Origin: Mycobacterium sp.
GTDB taxonomy: Bacteria > Actinomycetota > Actinomycetes > Mycobacteriales > Mycobacteriaceae
Assembly: GCA_020438865.1 (NCBI GenBank)
Contig: JAGQTU010000040.1
Span: forward strand, 1 to 36,040
DNA length: 36,040 bases
Direction: 5' to 3'
Positions within the stretch are counted from its first letter, which is position 1; every line of letters starts with the position of its first letter. Shown in pieces: positions 25,305 through 32,674 of this stretch. The position numbers were made by a program, and so were the translations under genes. Under the pieces are notes generated by a model. That model was not told the DNA's origin. It searched no databases and saw only the letters and a list, made by a program, of their open reading frames with translations.

Positions 25305-26687
25305 ATGGACAGCACTGACACCGACACGTGGCGGCACTACCCCTTCCGGCTGGTGCCCGGCGACCCCCTGCTCGACTTCCCGGCCGCCGAGGGCGCTCAC
25401 CCCGGCTACGAGTCGGACACCTGGTATCTCGCAGGCACACTGACCGGCGAGCAGTCCGGTCGGCACTACGCGTTCATCACGATCTTCAACCGCAACCGGC
25501 CCGGCGGCGAGGTGGTCGCCGACTTCCACACCTTCGCGCTGTTCGACATCGACGGCGGCACATACGGCACGTTCACCGACTACGACATGCCACCCAAGAA
25601 CATGGAGCCCGGTGCCCGCCCCAAGCTGACGTGCGCCGAGGGGCACCTCGACCTCAGCTACGAGAGCAGCGCGGGAAGGACCACCTGGACCGCGTGCCGC
25701 GACGGTGCCGGCGAGCTGATCCCCTACACCTATGACTTCGCCGCGTTCGGCCGCGACAATGCCGGCGCCGCAATGGAATTACGGTTGCACCTGACCCCCA
25801 CCCGGCCGCCGGTGCCGGTGGGGGCCGCGCGCCACAACGGCAGGATCGTCGCCTGTATCCAGGACGGCACCTACTCGTACTTCCAGACCGGGACGCAGCT
25901 CGCCGGGACGCTGCGCTGGGGCGAGACCCACGAACCCGTCGTCGGTCACTCGGGCCACATCGACCGGCAGTGGTTCCCGAGCTACGCGGGTGGCGGCGGC
26001 ACTGGGGGCGACCCCCGCGGTCAGGCGCACGAGTGGCACACCATCACCCTGGACAACGGTGTGGACCTGTCCGTGTGGCGGCAGTTCGACCGCCGGATAG
26101 GCAACGCGCTGGTGCCGTTCACCGGAATCACCGCCGCCTACGCCGACGGCGCGGCACCCGAGTGCGCCGAGGACCTCGAGGTGGTCACCACCGGCTATGT
26201 GCGCTGGCCCGACGAGGTCCGCAGCTTGATGCGCCCGCCGTCGAAGCCGAGGTACCTGCCGGAGCGCCATACGCTGTCGTCGGCCGAACTGGAACTCGAA
26301 CTGACGGGAGAGCCGCTGGTGCGGGCCCCGGCGCATGCGCTGCCGATCGAGTACATGGAAGGTCCCTATCGCTATCACGGCACCATGCGCGGCCGGCCCG
26401 TCACGGGAACGGCGCTCTACGAGGCCACCAACGCCATGTACCGCGACTGGGAACTGATCGACGTGCTCGCCACCCAGATCACCGCCGCCGGTGCGCGATC
26501 CGAGCCGCTCACCGCGGCGGTGGCCGAGGCGCGTTCGCATATCGCGCACGGCGACAATCAGACCACCGTGGACTTCCTGGACGGTCGTGTGCGGCCCCTG
26601 TTGGCCGCGCTGCCCGACGAGGTGGCCGGTGAGCTGATCGCGATCCTCGACGACCTGGCCGACGCCGTCCGCAACGATCTTCGATAG
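25305..26687 (+). CDS. AttH/CrtC-like lipocalin-fold protein (putative hydratase or isomerase)
   Basis: The 460-residue protein has no signal peptide or membrane segments. It is rich in beta strands and aromatics: WYLAGTLTG (40-48), HYAFITIFNR (54-63), DFHTFALFD (73-81), and HSGHIDRQWFPSY (215-227), which resembles the conserved Asp/Trp motif of the hydroxyneurosporene synthase (CrtC)/AttH superfamily. Family members hydrate isoprenoid double bonds or reshape natural-product skeletons. Many relatives are uncharacterised. The C-terminal 70 residues are helical and could be an added domain. A gagg site precedes the ATG. Co-transcription with the alcohol dehydrogenase suggests both act on the same lipophilic substrate. 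The family call is tentative, the gene is not. Confidence 0.6.
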   Translation: MDSTDTDTWRHYPFRLVPGDPLLDFPAAEGAHPGYESDTWYLAGTLTGEQSGRHYAFITIFNRNRPGGEVVADFHTFALFDIDGGTYGTFTDYDMPPKNMEPGARPKLTCAEGHLDLSYESSAGRTTWTACRDGAGELIPYTYDFAAFGRDNAGAAMELRLHLTPTRPPVPVGAARHNGRIVACIQDGTYSYFQTGTQLAGTLRWGETHEPVVGHSGHIDRQWFPSYAGGGGTGGDPRGQAHEWHTITLDNGVDLSVWRQFDRRIGNALVPFTGITAAYADGAAPECAEDLEVVTTGYVRWPDEVRSLMRPPSKPRYLPERHTLSSAELELELTGEPLVRAPAHALPIEYMEGPYRYHGTMRGRPVTGTALYEATNAMYRDWELIDVLATQITAAGARSEPLTAAVAEARSHIAHGDNQTTVDFLDGRVRPLLAALPDEVAGELIAILDDLADAVRNDLR

Positions 26688-26692
26688 GCTCC

Positions 26693-27856
26693 TCAGCCGT
26701 TGGGCGCCAACAGGATCGGAAGCGTCACCGTTTCCCGCAGCAGCGTCGAGGCACCCGTCTGCACGCCGTCGAGCACCCGGTAGTGCGGCCACCGGCGCAG
26801 CACCTCGGTGAACACGATCTTCGCCTCCAGTCGGGCCAGCTGGGCACCCAGGCAGAAGTGCTCGCCGATGCCGAATGCCAGATGGGGGTTGGGCGCGCGC
26901 GTCACGTCGAACTCGGCGGCGTCCGGGCCGAACACCGTCTCGTCGCGGTTGGCGGCGGCGTAGAGCATCACCAGGTATGAGTCGGCGCCGACGTCGACCC
27001 CGTCCAGCCGCACCGGGCACGTCGTGGTGCGCGACATCGCGACGATCGGCGTGACCCAGCGGAGCATCTCCTCGACGGCGACCGGTATCAGAGAGGGGTC
27101 AGCGGCCAGCACCTCGCGCTGTTCGGGATGCTCGGCCAACGCCACCAGTCCGCCGCTGATGAGGTGGCGGGTGGTTTCGTTACCCGCCACCAGCAGGCTC
27201 ATGCAGAAGCCCAGTTGTTCGGCTCTGGTCAGTCCGGCGTCCGCGGTGATCGCGGTGAGCAGGTCGTCGGGCGGGTCCGTCTCGGCGGTTCGCGCGTCGA
27301 GTTTGGCGTTGAAGTAGGTGAAGAAGTCGATGGCGGCCATCGCGCGGGGATCGGTCGGGTCGGTCGCGGCGATCGCGATGGCGTCCGACCAGGTGCGAAA
27401 CGTCGGCAGGTCGTCGGGCGGTACCCCCAGCATGTGGGCGATCACCAGGATGGGCACCGGGGCACTGATCGCATCGACCGCGTCGATCGGAAGCGTCGGA
27501 TCGATGGCGTCGAACGCGTCGGCCACGATGGCCTCGACGACCGGCGTGAGCTGCGCGACGCGACGCACCGTGAACCCCTTGTTCACGATCTGGCGCATCG
27601 CGACGTGGCGCGGCGGGTCGACGTACAGAATCGACTCGGCGCCGGTCACCGTGCGTTTCAGGTCCCCGATCAACACACCCCTGGCCGAGGAGTAGGTGGC
27701 CGGGTCCTTGCTGATCGCGACGATCTGCTCGTGGCCGGCGATCGTCCAGAACCCGGCCTCGGGTTGGCGGGCCACCGGAGCGCTGCGGCGCAGTTCGGCT
27801 AGTTCGGCGTCGGGGCCGTGCTGCCAGAACTCCGGGTCGGCGACATTCGGGACCAT
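26693..27856 (-). CDS. Cytochrome P450
   Basis: The 387-residue soluble bacterial P450 inserts one oxygen atom into its substrate using electrons from a ferredoxin. The heme-binding loop FGIGEHFCLG has Cys335, the I-helix AGNETT is at 224-229, ExxR is at E263-R266 and the C-helix HxxxR pair is H84/R88. The length is at the short end for actinobacterial P450s. The start at 27856 (MVPNVADPEF) follows a gaggagg site in the 17-base gap after the TetR gene, and the longer frame has no P450 sequence. The CYP family cannot be assigned by eye. No ferredoxin or reductase gene lies in the window. The 3' end is five bases from the convergent AttH/CrtC-like gene. Confidence 0.94.
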   Translation of the reverse strand: MVPNVADPEFWQHGPDAELAELRRSAPVARQPEAGFWTIAGHEQIVAISKDPATYSSARGVLIGDLKRTVTGAESILYVDPPRHVAMRQIVNKGFTVRRVAQLTPVVEAIVADAFDAIDPTLPIDAVDAISAPVPILVIAHMLGVPPDDLPTFRTWSDAIAIAATDPTDPRAMAAIDFFTYFNAKLDARTAETDPPDDLLTAITADAGLTRAEQLGFCMSLLVAGNETTRHLISGGLVALAEHPEQREVLAADPSLIPVAVEEMLRWVTPIVAMSRTTTCPVRLDGVDVGADSYLVMLYAAANRDETVFGPDAAEFDVTRAPNPHLAFGIGEHFCLGAQLARLEAKIVFTEVLRRWPHYRVLDGVQTGASTLLRETVTLPILLAPNG

Positions 27857-27873
27857 CGTCGGCACTCTCCTCC

Positions 27874-28446
27874 TCAGCGCGCCGGCAGCGCGGCTGCCGC
27901 GCGGATCTGCCTGCGGGCCGCCGCGGGATCGGGATCGGGAAAGACGTAGTGGCTCAGCGCGGTTCGCGCGATCGCCCCGGCCAGGTCCCCGGGCCTGAAT
28001 TCCTCGCCGATGCCGCCCTCGCGGGCGCACTGCGCCAAGACCACCATCAGCCCCTCGGTCATCATCGGCAACGCCTGCGCCATCTGATCATGCGCGAAGC
28101 CCGGTTCGAGATCCAGCAGCCGGCCCGGCGGCTGGTCCTCGACGAAGGTCACGACGACGTCGACCGCCGCCTCCAGTCGGGCGATGCCGGTGACGGCGGA
28201 GGTCGCCCGCTCCATCGCCACGTTGAAGCGCCGAACCTCCTCCCTCCCCAGGGCGTCGATGAGTTCCTCTTTCGACGCGAAGTAGCGGTACAGGGTCGGC
28301 CGGGAGACCCCGGCGACACTGGCAACGTCCGAGAGCGAAAGCTTCCGTGCGCCGCTACGGAAGATCAGGCGGCGGGCCGCGTCGAGGATCCGGCGGCCGG
28401 GGTCGTGGTGATCCGAGGCCGACCGGCGGGGCTCCGCACTCGACAT
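27874..28446 (-). CDS. TetR-family regulator (P450-linked)
   Basis: The product has 190 residues. The helix-turn-helix KLSLSDVASVAGVSRPTLYRYFASKEELIDAL lies near 35-66, followed by a helical sensor domain containing EDQPPGRLLDLEPGFAHDQM. The ATG at 28446 has ggagg four bases upstream. An in-frame ATG at 28461 falls inside the operator dyad and is rejected. It sits between an SDR gene and the P450 gene on the same strand, directly after a large nested inverted repeat. It therefore probably represses its own promoter and that of the P450. Confidence 0.9.
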   Translation of the reverse strand: MSSAEPRRSASDHHDPGRRILDAARRLIFRSGARKLSLSDVASVAGVSRPTLYRYFASKEELIDALGREEVRRFNVAMERATSAVTGIARLEAAVDVVVTFVEDQPPGRLLDLEPGFAHDQMAQALPMMTEGLMVVLAQCAREGGIGEEFRPGDLAGAIARTALSHYVFPDPDPAAARRQIRAAAALPAR

Positions 28447-28459
28447 CGATCCTCCGCGC

Positions 28460-28493
28460 ATTACAGAGTTACATTGCGTGTAACCACTGTAAT
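28460..28493 (-). promoter_or_regulatory. Nested double palindrome: likely TetR operator of the tetR-P450 genes
   Basis: Within the 76-base gap 28447-28522, attacag (28460-28466) pairs perfectly with ctgtaat (28487-28493). Inside it gttaca (28468-28473) pairs perfectly with tgtaac (28479-28484) around ttgcg. Thirteen pairs share nearly one centre, and each half holds two TTACA-type units. On the minus strand TACAGT (complement of 28486-28491) fits the TANNNT -10 box, so a bound repressor would cover the promoter. The TetR ATG follows 14 bases after the dyad. Confidence 0.75.
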
Positions 28494-28522
28494 ACCCGAA
28501 CAGGAGGTTCGTGGCATTCGAA

Positions 28523-29326
28523 TCAAATGAAGTCGGAGCCGCCGTCTACGTTGACCGTGGCTCCGGTGACGTAGCCGTTGCGTCGCGAGGCCAGGTACGT
28601 CGTGATGGACGCGATCTCCTCCGGCAGCCCGGCGCGGCCGAGGTCACAGGGCTGGTGAAAGTTGTTGTCGATCCAGGTCATCACGTCGACCGGATTCGTC
28701 GCGTCCAGGCCGTCGGCAGCCAGGATGTCGCGCAGGTTCTCGGTGAAACTGGCCGTCACGATGGTGCCCGGGCACACGCAGTTGACCAGGATGCCGTCCT
28801 TGGCAAGGCTTTTCGACAGGTTCTTGGTGACGCTGCTCAACGCCGCCTTCGCCGCGGTGTAGGCGACGATCCGCGGGTTCTGCCGCTGGATGGAATGCGC
28901 GGACAGGGTGACGATGCGCGCCCAGTCGGCGCCCCGCAGCAGGGGAAGCGCGGCCCTGATCGAGCGCACCGCCGACATGGTGCCCAGCGCGAACGCGGTG
29001 TCCCACTGTTCGTCGGTCATCTCCTCGAAGTAGCCGTCGCCGGGCCCGATGGTGTGCACCAGGCTGTTCAACACCCCCCACCTCTCCCCGACTGCCGCGA
29101 AGCCCGCCGCGATTGAGTCGGCGTCGGACATGTCCACTCCGATACCCACGGCGTCGGGAGCCCCGACCGCGCGCAGGGACTCGACGGCCGCGTCGAGCGC
29201 CGCCCGCCCTCTCGCCATCACCGCGACACGCGCCCCCTCGGCGGCCAGCGTCTGGGCGATCGCCAGACCCATGCCCTTGCTGCCACCGGTGACGACTGCG
29301 GCCGATCCCGCCAGACCCAGATCCAC
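28523..29326 (-). CDS. Short-chain dehydrogenase/reductase
   Basis: The 267-residue classical SDR has NAD(P) motif TGGSKGMG (13-20), serine near 142 in TLSAHS, the YTAAK catalytic pair, and the family-typical ending YVTGATVNVDGGSDF. It catalyses reversible alcohol/ketone conversion, so it could act after the hydratase or the P450. The GTG start at 29326 has aagggaa six bases upstream. It follows the TetR gene of the unit by 15 bases. After it comes the 76-base gap with the operator, so the next two genes can also be transcribed separately. Confidence 0.92.
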   Translation of the reverse strand: MDLGLAGSAAVVTGGSKGMGLAIAQTLAAEGARVAVMARGRAALDAAVESLRAVGAPDAVGIGVDMSDADSIAAGFAAVGERWGVLNSLVHTIGPGDGYFEEMTDEQWDTAFALGTMSAVRSIRAALPLLRGADWARIVTLSAHSIQRQNPRIVAYTAAKAALSSVTKNLSKSLAKDGILVNCVCPGTIVTASFTENLRDILAADGLDATNPVDVMTWIDNNFHQPCDLGRAGLPEEIASITTYLASRRNGYVTGATVNVDGGSDFI

Positions 29327-29341
29327 GATCGTTCCCTTCGA

Positions 29342-30022
29342 TTATCCAGTTATTCTGTCAGCGAATAGAATTCGATCGATGGCTTCGGGCCCCACCCCGA
29401 GGCCGCGTAAGCAGAACCGTTGAACCCTGACCCGGAGTCCGGACGAGTCATGGCCGGCTTGGGCCCATTGCCGTTCGATGTTGGACCAGACGACACCGTG
29501 GATCGACACCGCCTCGTCGAGGGGATCGATCTCCGCGAACAGTCCCCGGTCCCTGCCGGCCCTGAGCTGCTCGACGAGCGGGCGCAGGACCTCGTCATAG
29601 GCGGGGCCGACCAGCTCCGGGGCGACGAACATCTGCGACTGCGCCTCGAGCGACAGCCGCCGCAGATCCGACCCGACCCGATCGTCGTAGGCCAGGTCCA
29701 GCCGCCCGTCGATCCAGGCCGCCACGGCACGAACCGGATCCGCTGCGGCCGCCATCACCGGCTGGAGTCGTCGCATCTCGGCGCGTGCGGTCTCGAGGAA
29801 CAGCGCGGAGACCAGCTGATCCTTGGAATCGAAGTGCCGGTAGAAGGCCCGGGTGCTCAGCTGCGCCCGGCCGAGCACCGCGGCGATGCTCAGCGCCCCT
29901 ACTCCGTTCGCCCGCACGATCTCCCCGGCCGCTCCGAGAATCGCGACACGGACCTGCGGGTCGGGGTCGAGTTTTCTGCGCCCCTTGGCGCCGGCTCGCT
30001 GCGCGGTGTCAGGCTGTGGCAT
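29342..30022 (-). CDS. TetR-family regulator (block C)
   Basis: The product has 226 residues. After a basic N-terminal tail of about 24 residues comes the DNA-binding domain with ALSIAAVLGRAQLSTRAFYRHFDSKDQLVSALF at about 43-75, then a larger helical ligand domain with AYDDRVGSDLRRLSLEAQ. It overlaps the sulfotransferase stop by 14 bases and precedes the SDR gene by 15, so it is inside the unit it may control. The dyad upstream of the first gene of the unit (32434-32450) is the obvious candidate target. Confidence 0.88.
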   Translation of the reverse strand: MPQPDTAQRAGAKGRRKLDPDPQVRVAILGAAGEIVRANGVGALSIAAVLGRAQLSTRAFYRHFDSKDQLVSALFLETARAEMRRLQPVMAAAADPVRAVAAWIDGRLDLAYDDRVGSDLRRLSLEAQSQMFVAPELVGPAYDEVLRPLVEQLRAGRDRGLFAEIDPLDEAVSIHGVVWSNIERQWAQAGHDSSGLRVRVQRFCLRGLGVGPEAIDRILFADRITG

Positions 30023-31154
30023 CGTATGCCGCGAGGTACTCGCTGAAGGCGTCGCGCACCTGGTCCTCGGTCAGCCCGTAGTCGGCCAACTCGTAGACGT
30101 GGGCTCCGTGCCGGCCCGGCTGGTGCCCGTCGGCCCATTCCCGCACCTTGGCGCGGGCCGCGTCGGTGAACTCCAGGCCGAGCCGCTCGTAGCTGTCGGC
30201 CACCGTCTGCACCGCGTCGTCCTGAAGGTCGGCGAACGACACGTCGACGAATCGGTCATCGCCGAACGTCCTGCGAAACTCCATCGCCCGTTGCACGCCC
30301 TTGGACCACCAGGCCAGTTGCTCGGCTCCCAGTTCGTGCGGATCCCGACGCTCGCTGCTCCAGCTGCGCACATACGCGATAAGGCTGCACACCGACCCGA
30401 GCACCTTCGCCGGATCACGATGGCTCCACAGGAATTTCGCGTTCGGGTAAGCCTCGACGAACGCCTCGAGCGCGAACATGTGCACGGGGGTCCGCAGGTG
30501 CCACAGATTCGGCTTGCAGTGCCACTGAAGGAGTTTGAGCACCTGCCGGTGGTAGTCGTAGGTCTCGCGCATGTCGGTGTCCATCAACCACGCGGTGTAA
30601 CTGGGCACCCGGACCACCCCGTCGAAGTGATAGGTCCGGAAGCTCATGCCCATCAGGTCTTGACACTCGGTCGGGGCTTCGGGTTCCGAACTCAACATGG
30701 TCTTGAACTCCGGGAACATGCTGTCGATCATGGCGATTCCCTCGGCGGCCTGCGCGATCCTGGGATCGGTGTACTGCGTGGCTGCCTCCGGTGGCGGCAC
30801 CGGCGCCTGGGACTCCCAGGTCCGCAGGGACCGGAACTGTGGATCGTTGGCCACCAGCTGACCCAAAGCCGTTGTACCCGTGCGGGGCAGGCCGAGGATC
30901 ACCACCGGGCCCTGGATGACCTCGTCATCGATCTCCGGATGGCGCTTGTAGGTCTCGACGATCTTGAGCCGCTGGATCAGGGCATTGCTGATGGTGGCGT
31001 GCTGAATCACCGCCCCGAGTTCGTTCAGGTCCGCTTCGGCGTTCAGCGCGTCGACCGTGCGCTCGAGACCCTCGCGGTAGTACGGCGAGCCGAAGTCGTC
31101 CAATCCGGTCGCCGCGCGGGCACCGTCCTCGAGTTGGTCTGGGGAGAGTGTCAT
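30009..31154 (-). CDS. Sulfotransferase (PAPS-dependent, mycobacterial Stf-type)
   Basis: The 381-residue cytosolic protein has the PAPS phosphosulfate loop GLPRTGTT (88-95) and the 3'-phosphate site FLWSHRDPAKVLGS (Arg246, Ser254). It would transfer sulfate to a hydroxyl group of a small lipophilic compound. It belongs to the large mycobacterial group that also includes, from memory, Rv3529c-like proteins, most without known substrates. The ATG overlaps the DUF1214 gene stop by four bases. A P450, SDR and alcohol dehydrogenase nearby suggest a hydroxylated substrate; a true sulfating role, or binding of a sulfated compound, is unproven. Confidence 0.9.
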   Translation of the reverse strand: MTLSPDQLEDGARAATGLDDFGSPYYREGLERTVDALNAEADLNELGAVIQHATISNALIQRLKIVETYKRHPEIDDEVIQGPVVILGLPRTGTTALGQLVANDPQFRSLRTWESQAPVPPPEAATQYTDPRIAQAAEGIAMIDSMFPEFKTMLSSEPEAPTECQDLMGMSFRTYHFDGVVRVPSYTAWLMDTDMRETYDYHRQVLKLLQWHCKPNLWHLRTPVHMFALEAFVEAYPNAKFLWSHRDPAKVLGSVCSLIAYVRSWSSERRDPHELGAEQLAWWSKGVQRAMEFRRTFGDDRFVDVSFADLQDDAVQTVADSYERLGLEFTDAARAKVREWADGHQPGRHGAHVYELADYGLTEDQVRDAFSEYLAAYDATA

Positions 31155-32395
31155 CGGTAGAACCTCGCGTGGACGGCCCGGCGACGCGCCTCGATGACCC
31201 TGGCGCGCTCATCGGCGGTGGTCGTCGCGGTGCCGGCAGGCAACTCGGACATGACGTCGTCGATCTTGACGACTCGCGAGGCCGGCACCGGCGCGCTCTC
31301 GGTCCGCACGCAACGAAGTAACATCGCGCCATTGCTGTATCCGGCGGTGTCGAGCCAGTTCGCCACCCCGGGGTCCCGGGCCGACAGGACGAACCGCGCC
31401 ACTCCATCGGGATCGACAGCCGCCTGGTGGCCGTTGAGGCTGGACTGGTGACGCCCGTAGTTGATGGTCTCCAACCACGGATTCCCCAGCGACAGACTCC
31501 AATAGACGCCTTCGGGCGGTTTGAGCTCCAGGATCAGCGCCTCGTCGGGCTGCAGCGCGAATCGTCCTATCACAGGCCGGTTTTCAGCGGCCGCGCCCAT
31601 CGAGCTCATGTCGGCCGGCGGTAGGAAACCGTTGGCCGGCGGCATCGCGCCGAAGTCGAGGAAGAACTTGAGGTTGTCGTGGACGAAGTCGCCGAGGGCG
31701 TGCAGCTGGCGCGACACCGAGGCTTCCGGATCCAGGGAGCGCTCCTCGGGTTCGACCGCGTCGCCGAGCCGCTCGATCTTCAGGGCCGCCGGCACCTCGG
31801 TGTCCCAGTCGTAGAGGAAGTTCCGGACGGTCAGCACCGGGTGGTCGCCGGCCAGTCGCAGCCAGTTGCCCTCGCGTGCGTCGGTCGACAGGACCACTTC
31901 GAAGTTCCCGTCGCCGTCGACGTCGAGGTCGTCGACCAGACAGTTGGCGGTCGCCGCCATCCCGTCCATGGTCTGTAGGCCGACGTAGCGGGCGGTACCC
32001 CGGTTGCCGAACAGCCGGTAGGTCTCCCCCGCCCTCAGGTTGGCGTTCAGATACACGCAGTCCGGGCACTCGAGTCCCCACGTGACGACGTCGTCCATAG
32101 CCGCCCGGTTGACCGCGAGCACGGGGTCCGGCTCTGCCCGCAGCGCCATGTCGACGCCGACCGCCAACAACACCAGCAGGTGGCGCATGCCGGACGCGTA
32201 GTCGACGCGGTTCCTGTTGACCGGCGTCGACGCGACGAGCCGCTCGGCGGCGGCCAGCCGGTCCTGCAGGTGAGCCCACGCCCCGGCGAGATCTGCGGCC
32301 TCGCGGCCGCCTCCCGACAGGGCGGCCTCGGCGATCGAGCTCGGCAACCAGGCCATCGGGTTCTTCCACGCCGGCGCGGCATGGTCGTCGACCAC
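31151..32395 (-). CDS. DUF1214-containing protein of unknown function
   Basis: The 414-residue protein has no signal peptide. The C-terminal part (about 280-365) shows the DUF1214 pattern: YWSLSLGNPWLETINYG, then HQAAVDPDGVARFVLSARDPGVANWLDTAG. The N-terminal part includes a long helix (36-56) and a CPDC pair (110-113). DUF1214 proteins often sit near P450s, sulfotransferases and acyl-CoA genes in mycobacteria, with no assigned activity that I know. The GTG start has ggagga four bases upstream. It is the first gene of block C, overlapping the sulfotransferase start, and its promoter carries a dyad. Confidence 0.82.
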   Translation of the reverse strand: MVDDHAAPAWKNPMAWLPSSIAEAALSGGGREAADLAGAWAHLQDRLAAAERLVASTPVNRNRVDYASGMRHLLVLLAVGVDMALRAEPDPVLAVNRAAMDDVVTWGLECPDCVYLNANLRAGETYRLFGNRGTARYVGLQTMDGMAATANCLVDDLDVDGDGNFEVVLSTDAREGNWLRLAGDHPVLTVRNFLYDWDTEVPAALKIERLGDAVEPEERSLDPEASVSRQLHALGDFVHDNLKFFLDFGAMPPANGFLPPADMSSMGAAAENRPVIGRFALQPDEALILELKPPEGVYWSLSLGNPWLETINYGRHQSSLNGHQAAVDPDGVARFVLSARDPGVANWLDTAGYSNGAMLLRCVRTESAPVPASRVVKIDDVMSELPAGTATTTADERARVIEARRRAVHARFYR

Positions 32396-32511
32396 GGGTC
32401 CTCCGTCTCCGCCGAGCTTTGCGACGCTCCATTTGAAAATAGCGTTTTCAGCTCGGTGGGACGAATATCACATCGCGACGGCCCATTGTCAACGGTGTCT
32501 GCGAGCGGCGG
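32396..32511 (-). promoter_or_regulatory. Promoter and dyad operator of block C
   Basis: On the minus strand, -35 TTCGTC (complement of 32460-32465), 18 bases, and -10 TATTTT (complement of 32436-32441) form a promoter about 33 bases before the GTG. A perfect dyad tgaaaa-tagcg-ttttca spans 32434-32450 and covers the -10, as a repressor site would. It is one of the few AT-rich spots in the window. The remaining bases to 32511 hold nothing recognisable. Confidence 0.6.
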
Positions 32512-32637
32512 CTACCACCAGGCGCCATCCGGGTCCGCGACCGCCCAGTCGGCCAGGACCGGCGGGGCCACCGGCGGCAGCGGGCCGACCAGCTCCGCGG
32601 TGTTCTCCATCGTCACGTCGTAATCCGGCTGCGTCAT
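32512..32637 (-). CDS. Small ORF of 41 residues downstream of ppc
   Basis: The reading frame is ATG (32637) to TAG (32512). The peptide begins MTQPDYDVTMENTAEL, has a Pro-rich centre (GPLPPVAPPVL) and ends DPDGAWW. All but two of its sense codons end in G or C, and the acidic Trp/Pro composition is unlike a random GC frame, so I think it is coding. It lies 37 bases after the ppc stop on the same strand. No Shine-Dalgarno sequence is seen, which counts against it, and leaderless or coupled translation would be needed. No homologue is recognised. Confidence 0.45.
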   Translation of the reverse strand: MTQPDYDVTMENTAELVGPLPPVAPPVLADWAVADPDGAWW

Positions 32638-32674
32638 GAGGAGTTCGACGCGACCACGGCGGCGGCGGTTCCGG

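Noticed and set aside
12917-32511. Integrative element or phage origin of the catabolic region
   Set aside because: No integrase, tRNA boundary, attachment repeats or phage genes seen at either edge; base composition looks like the host.
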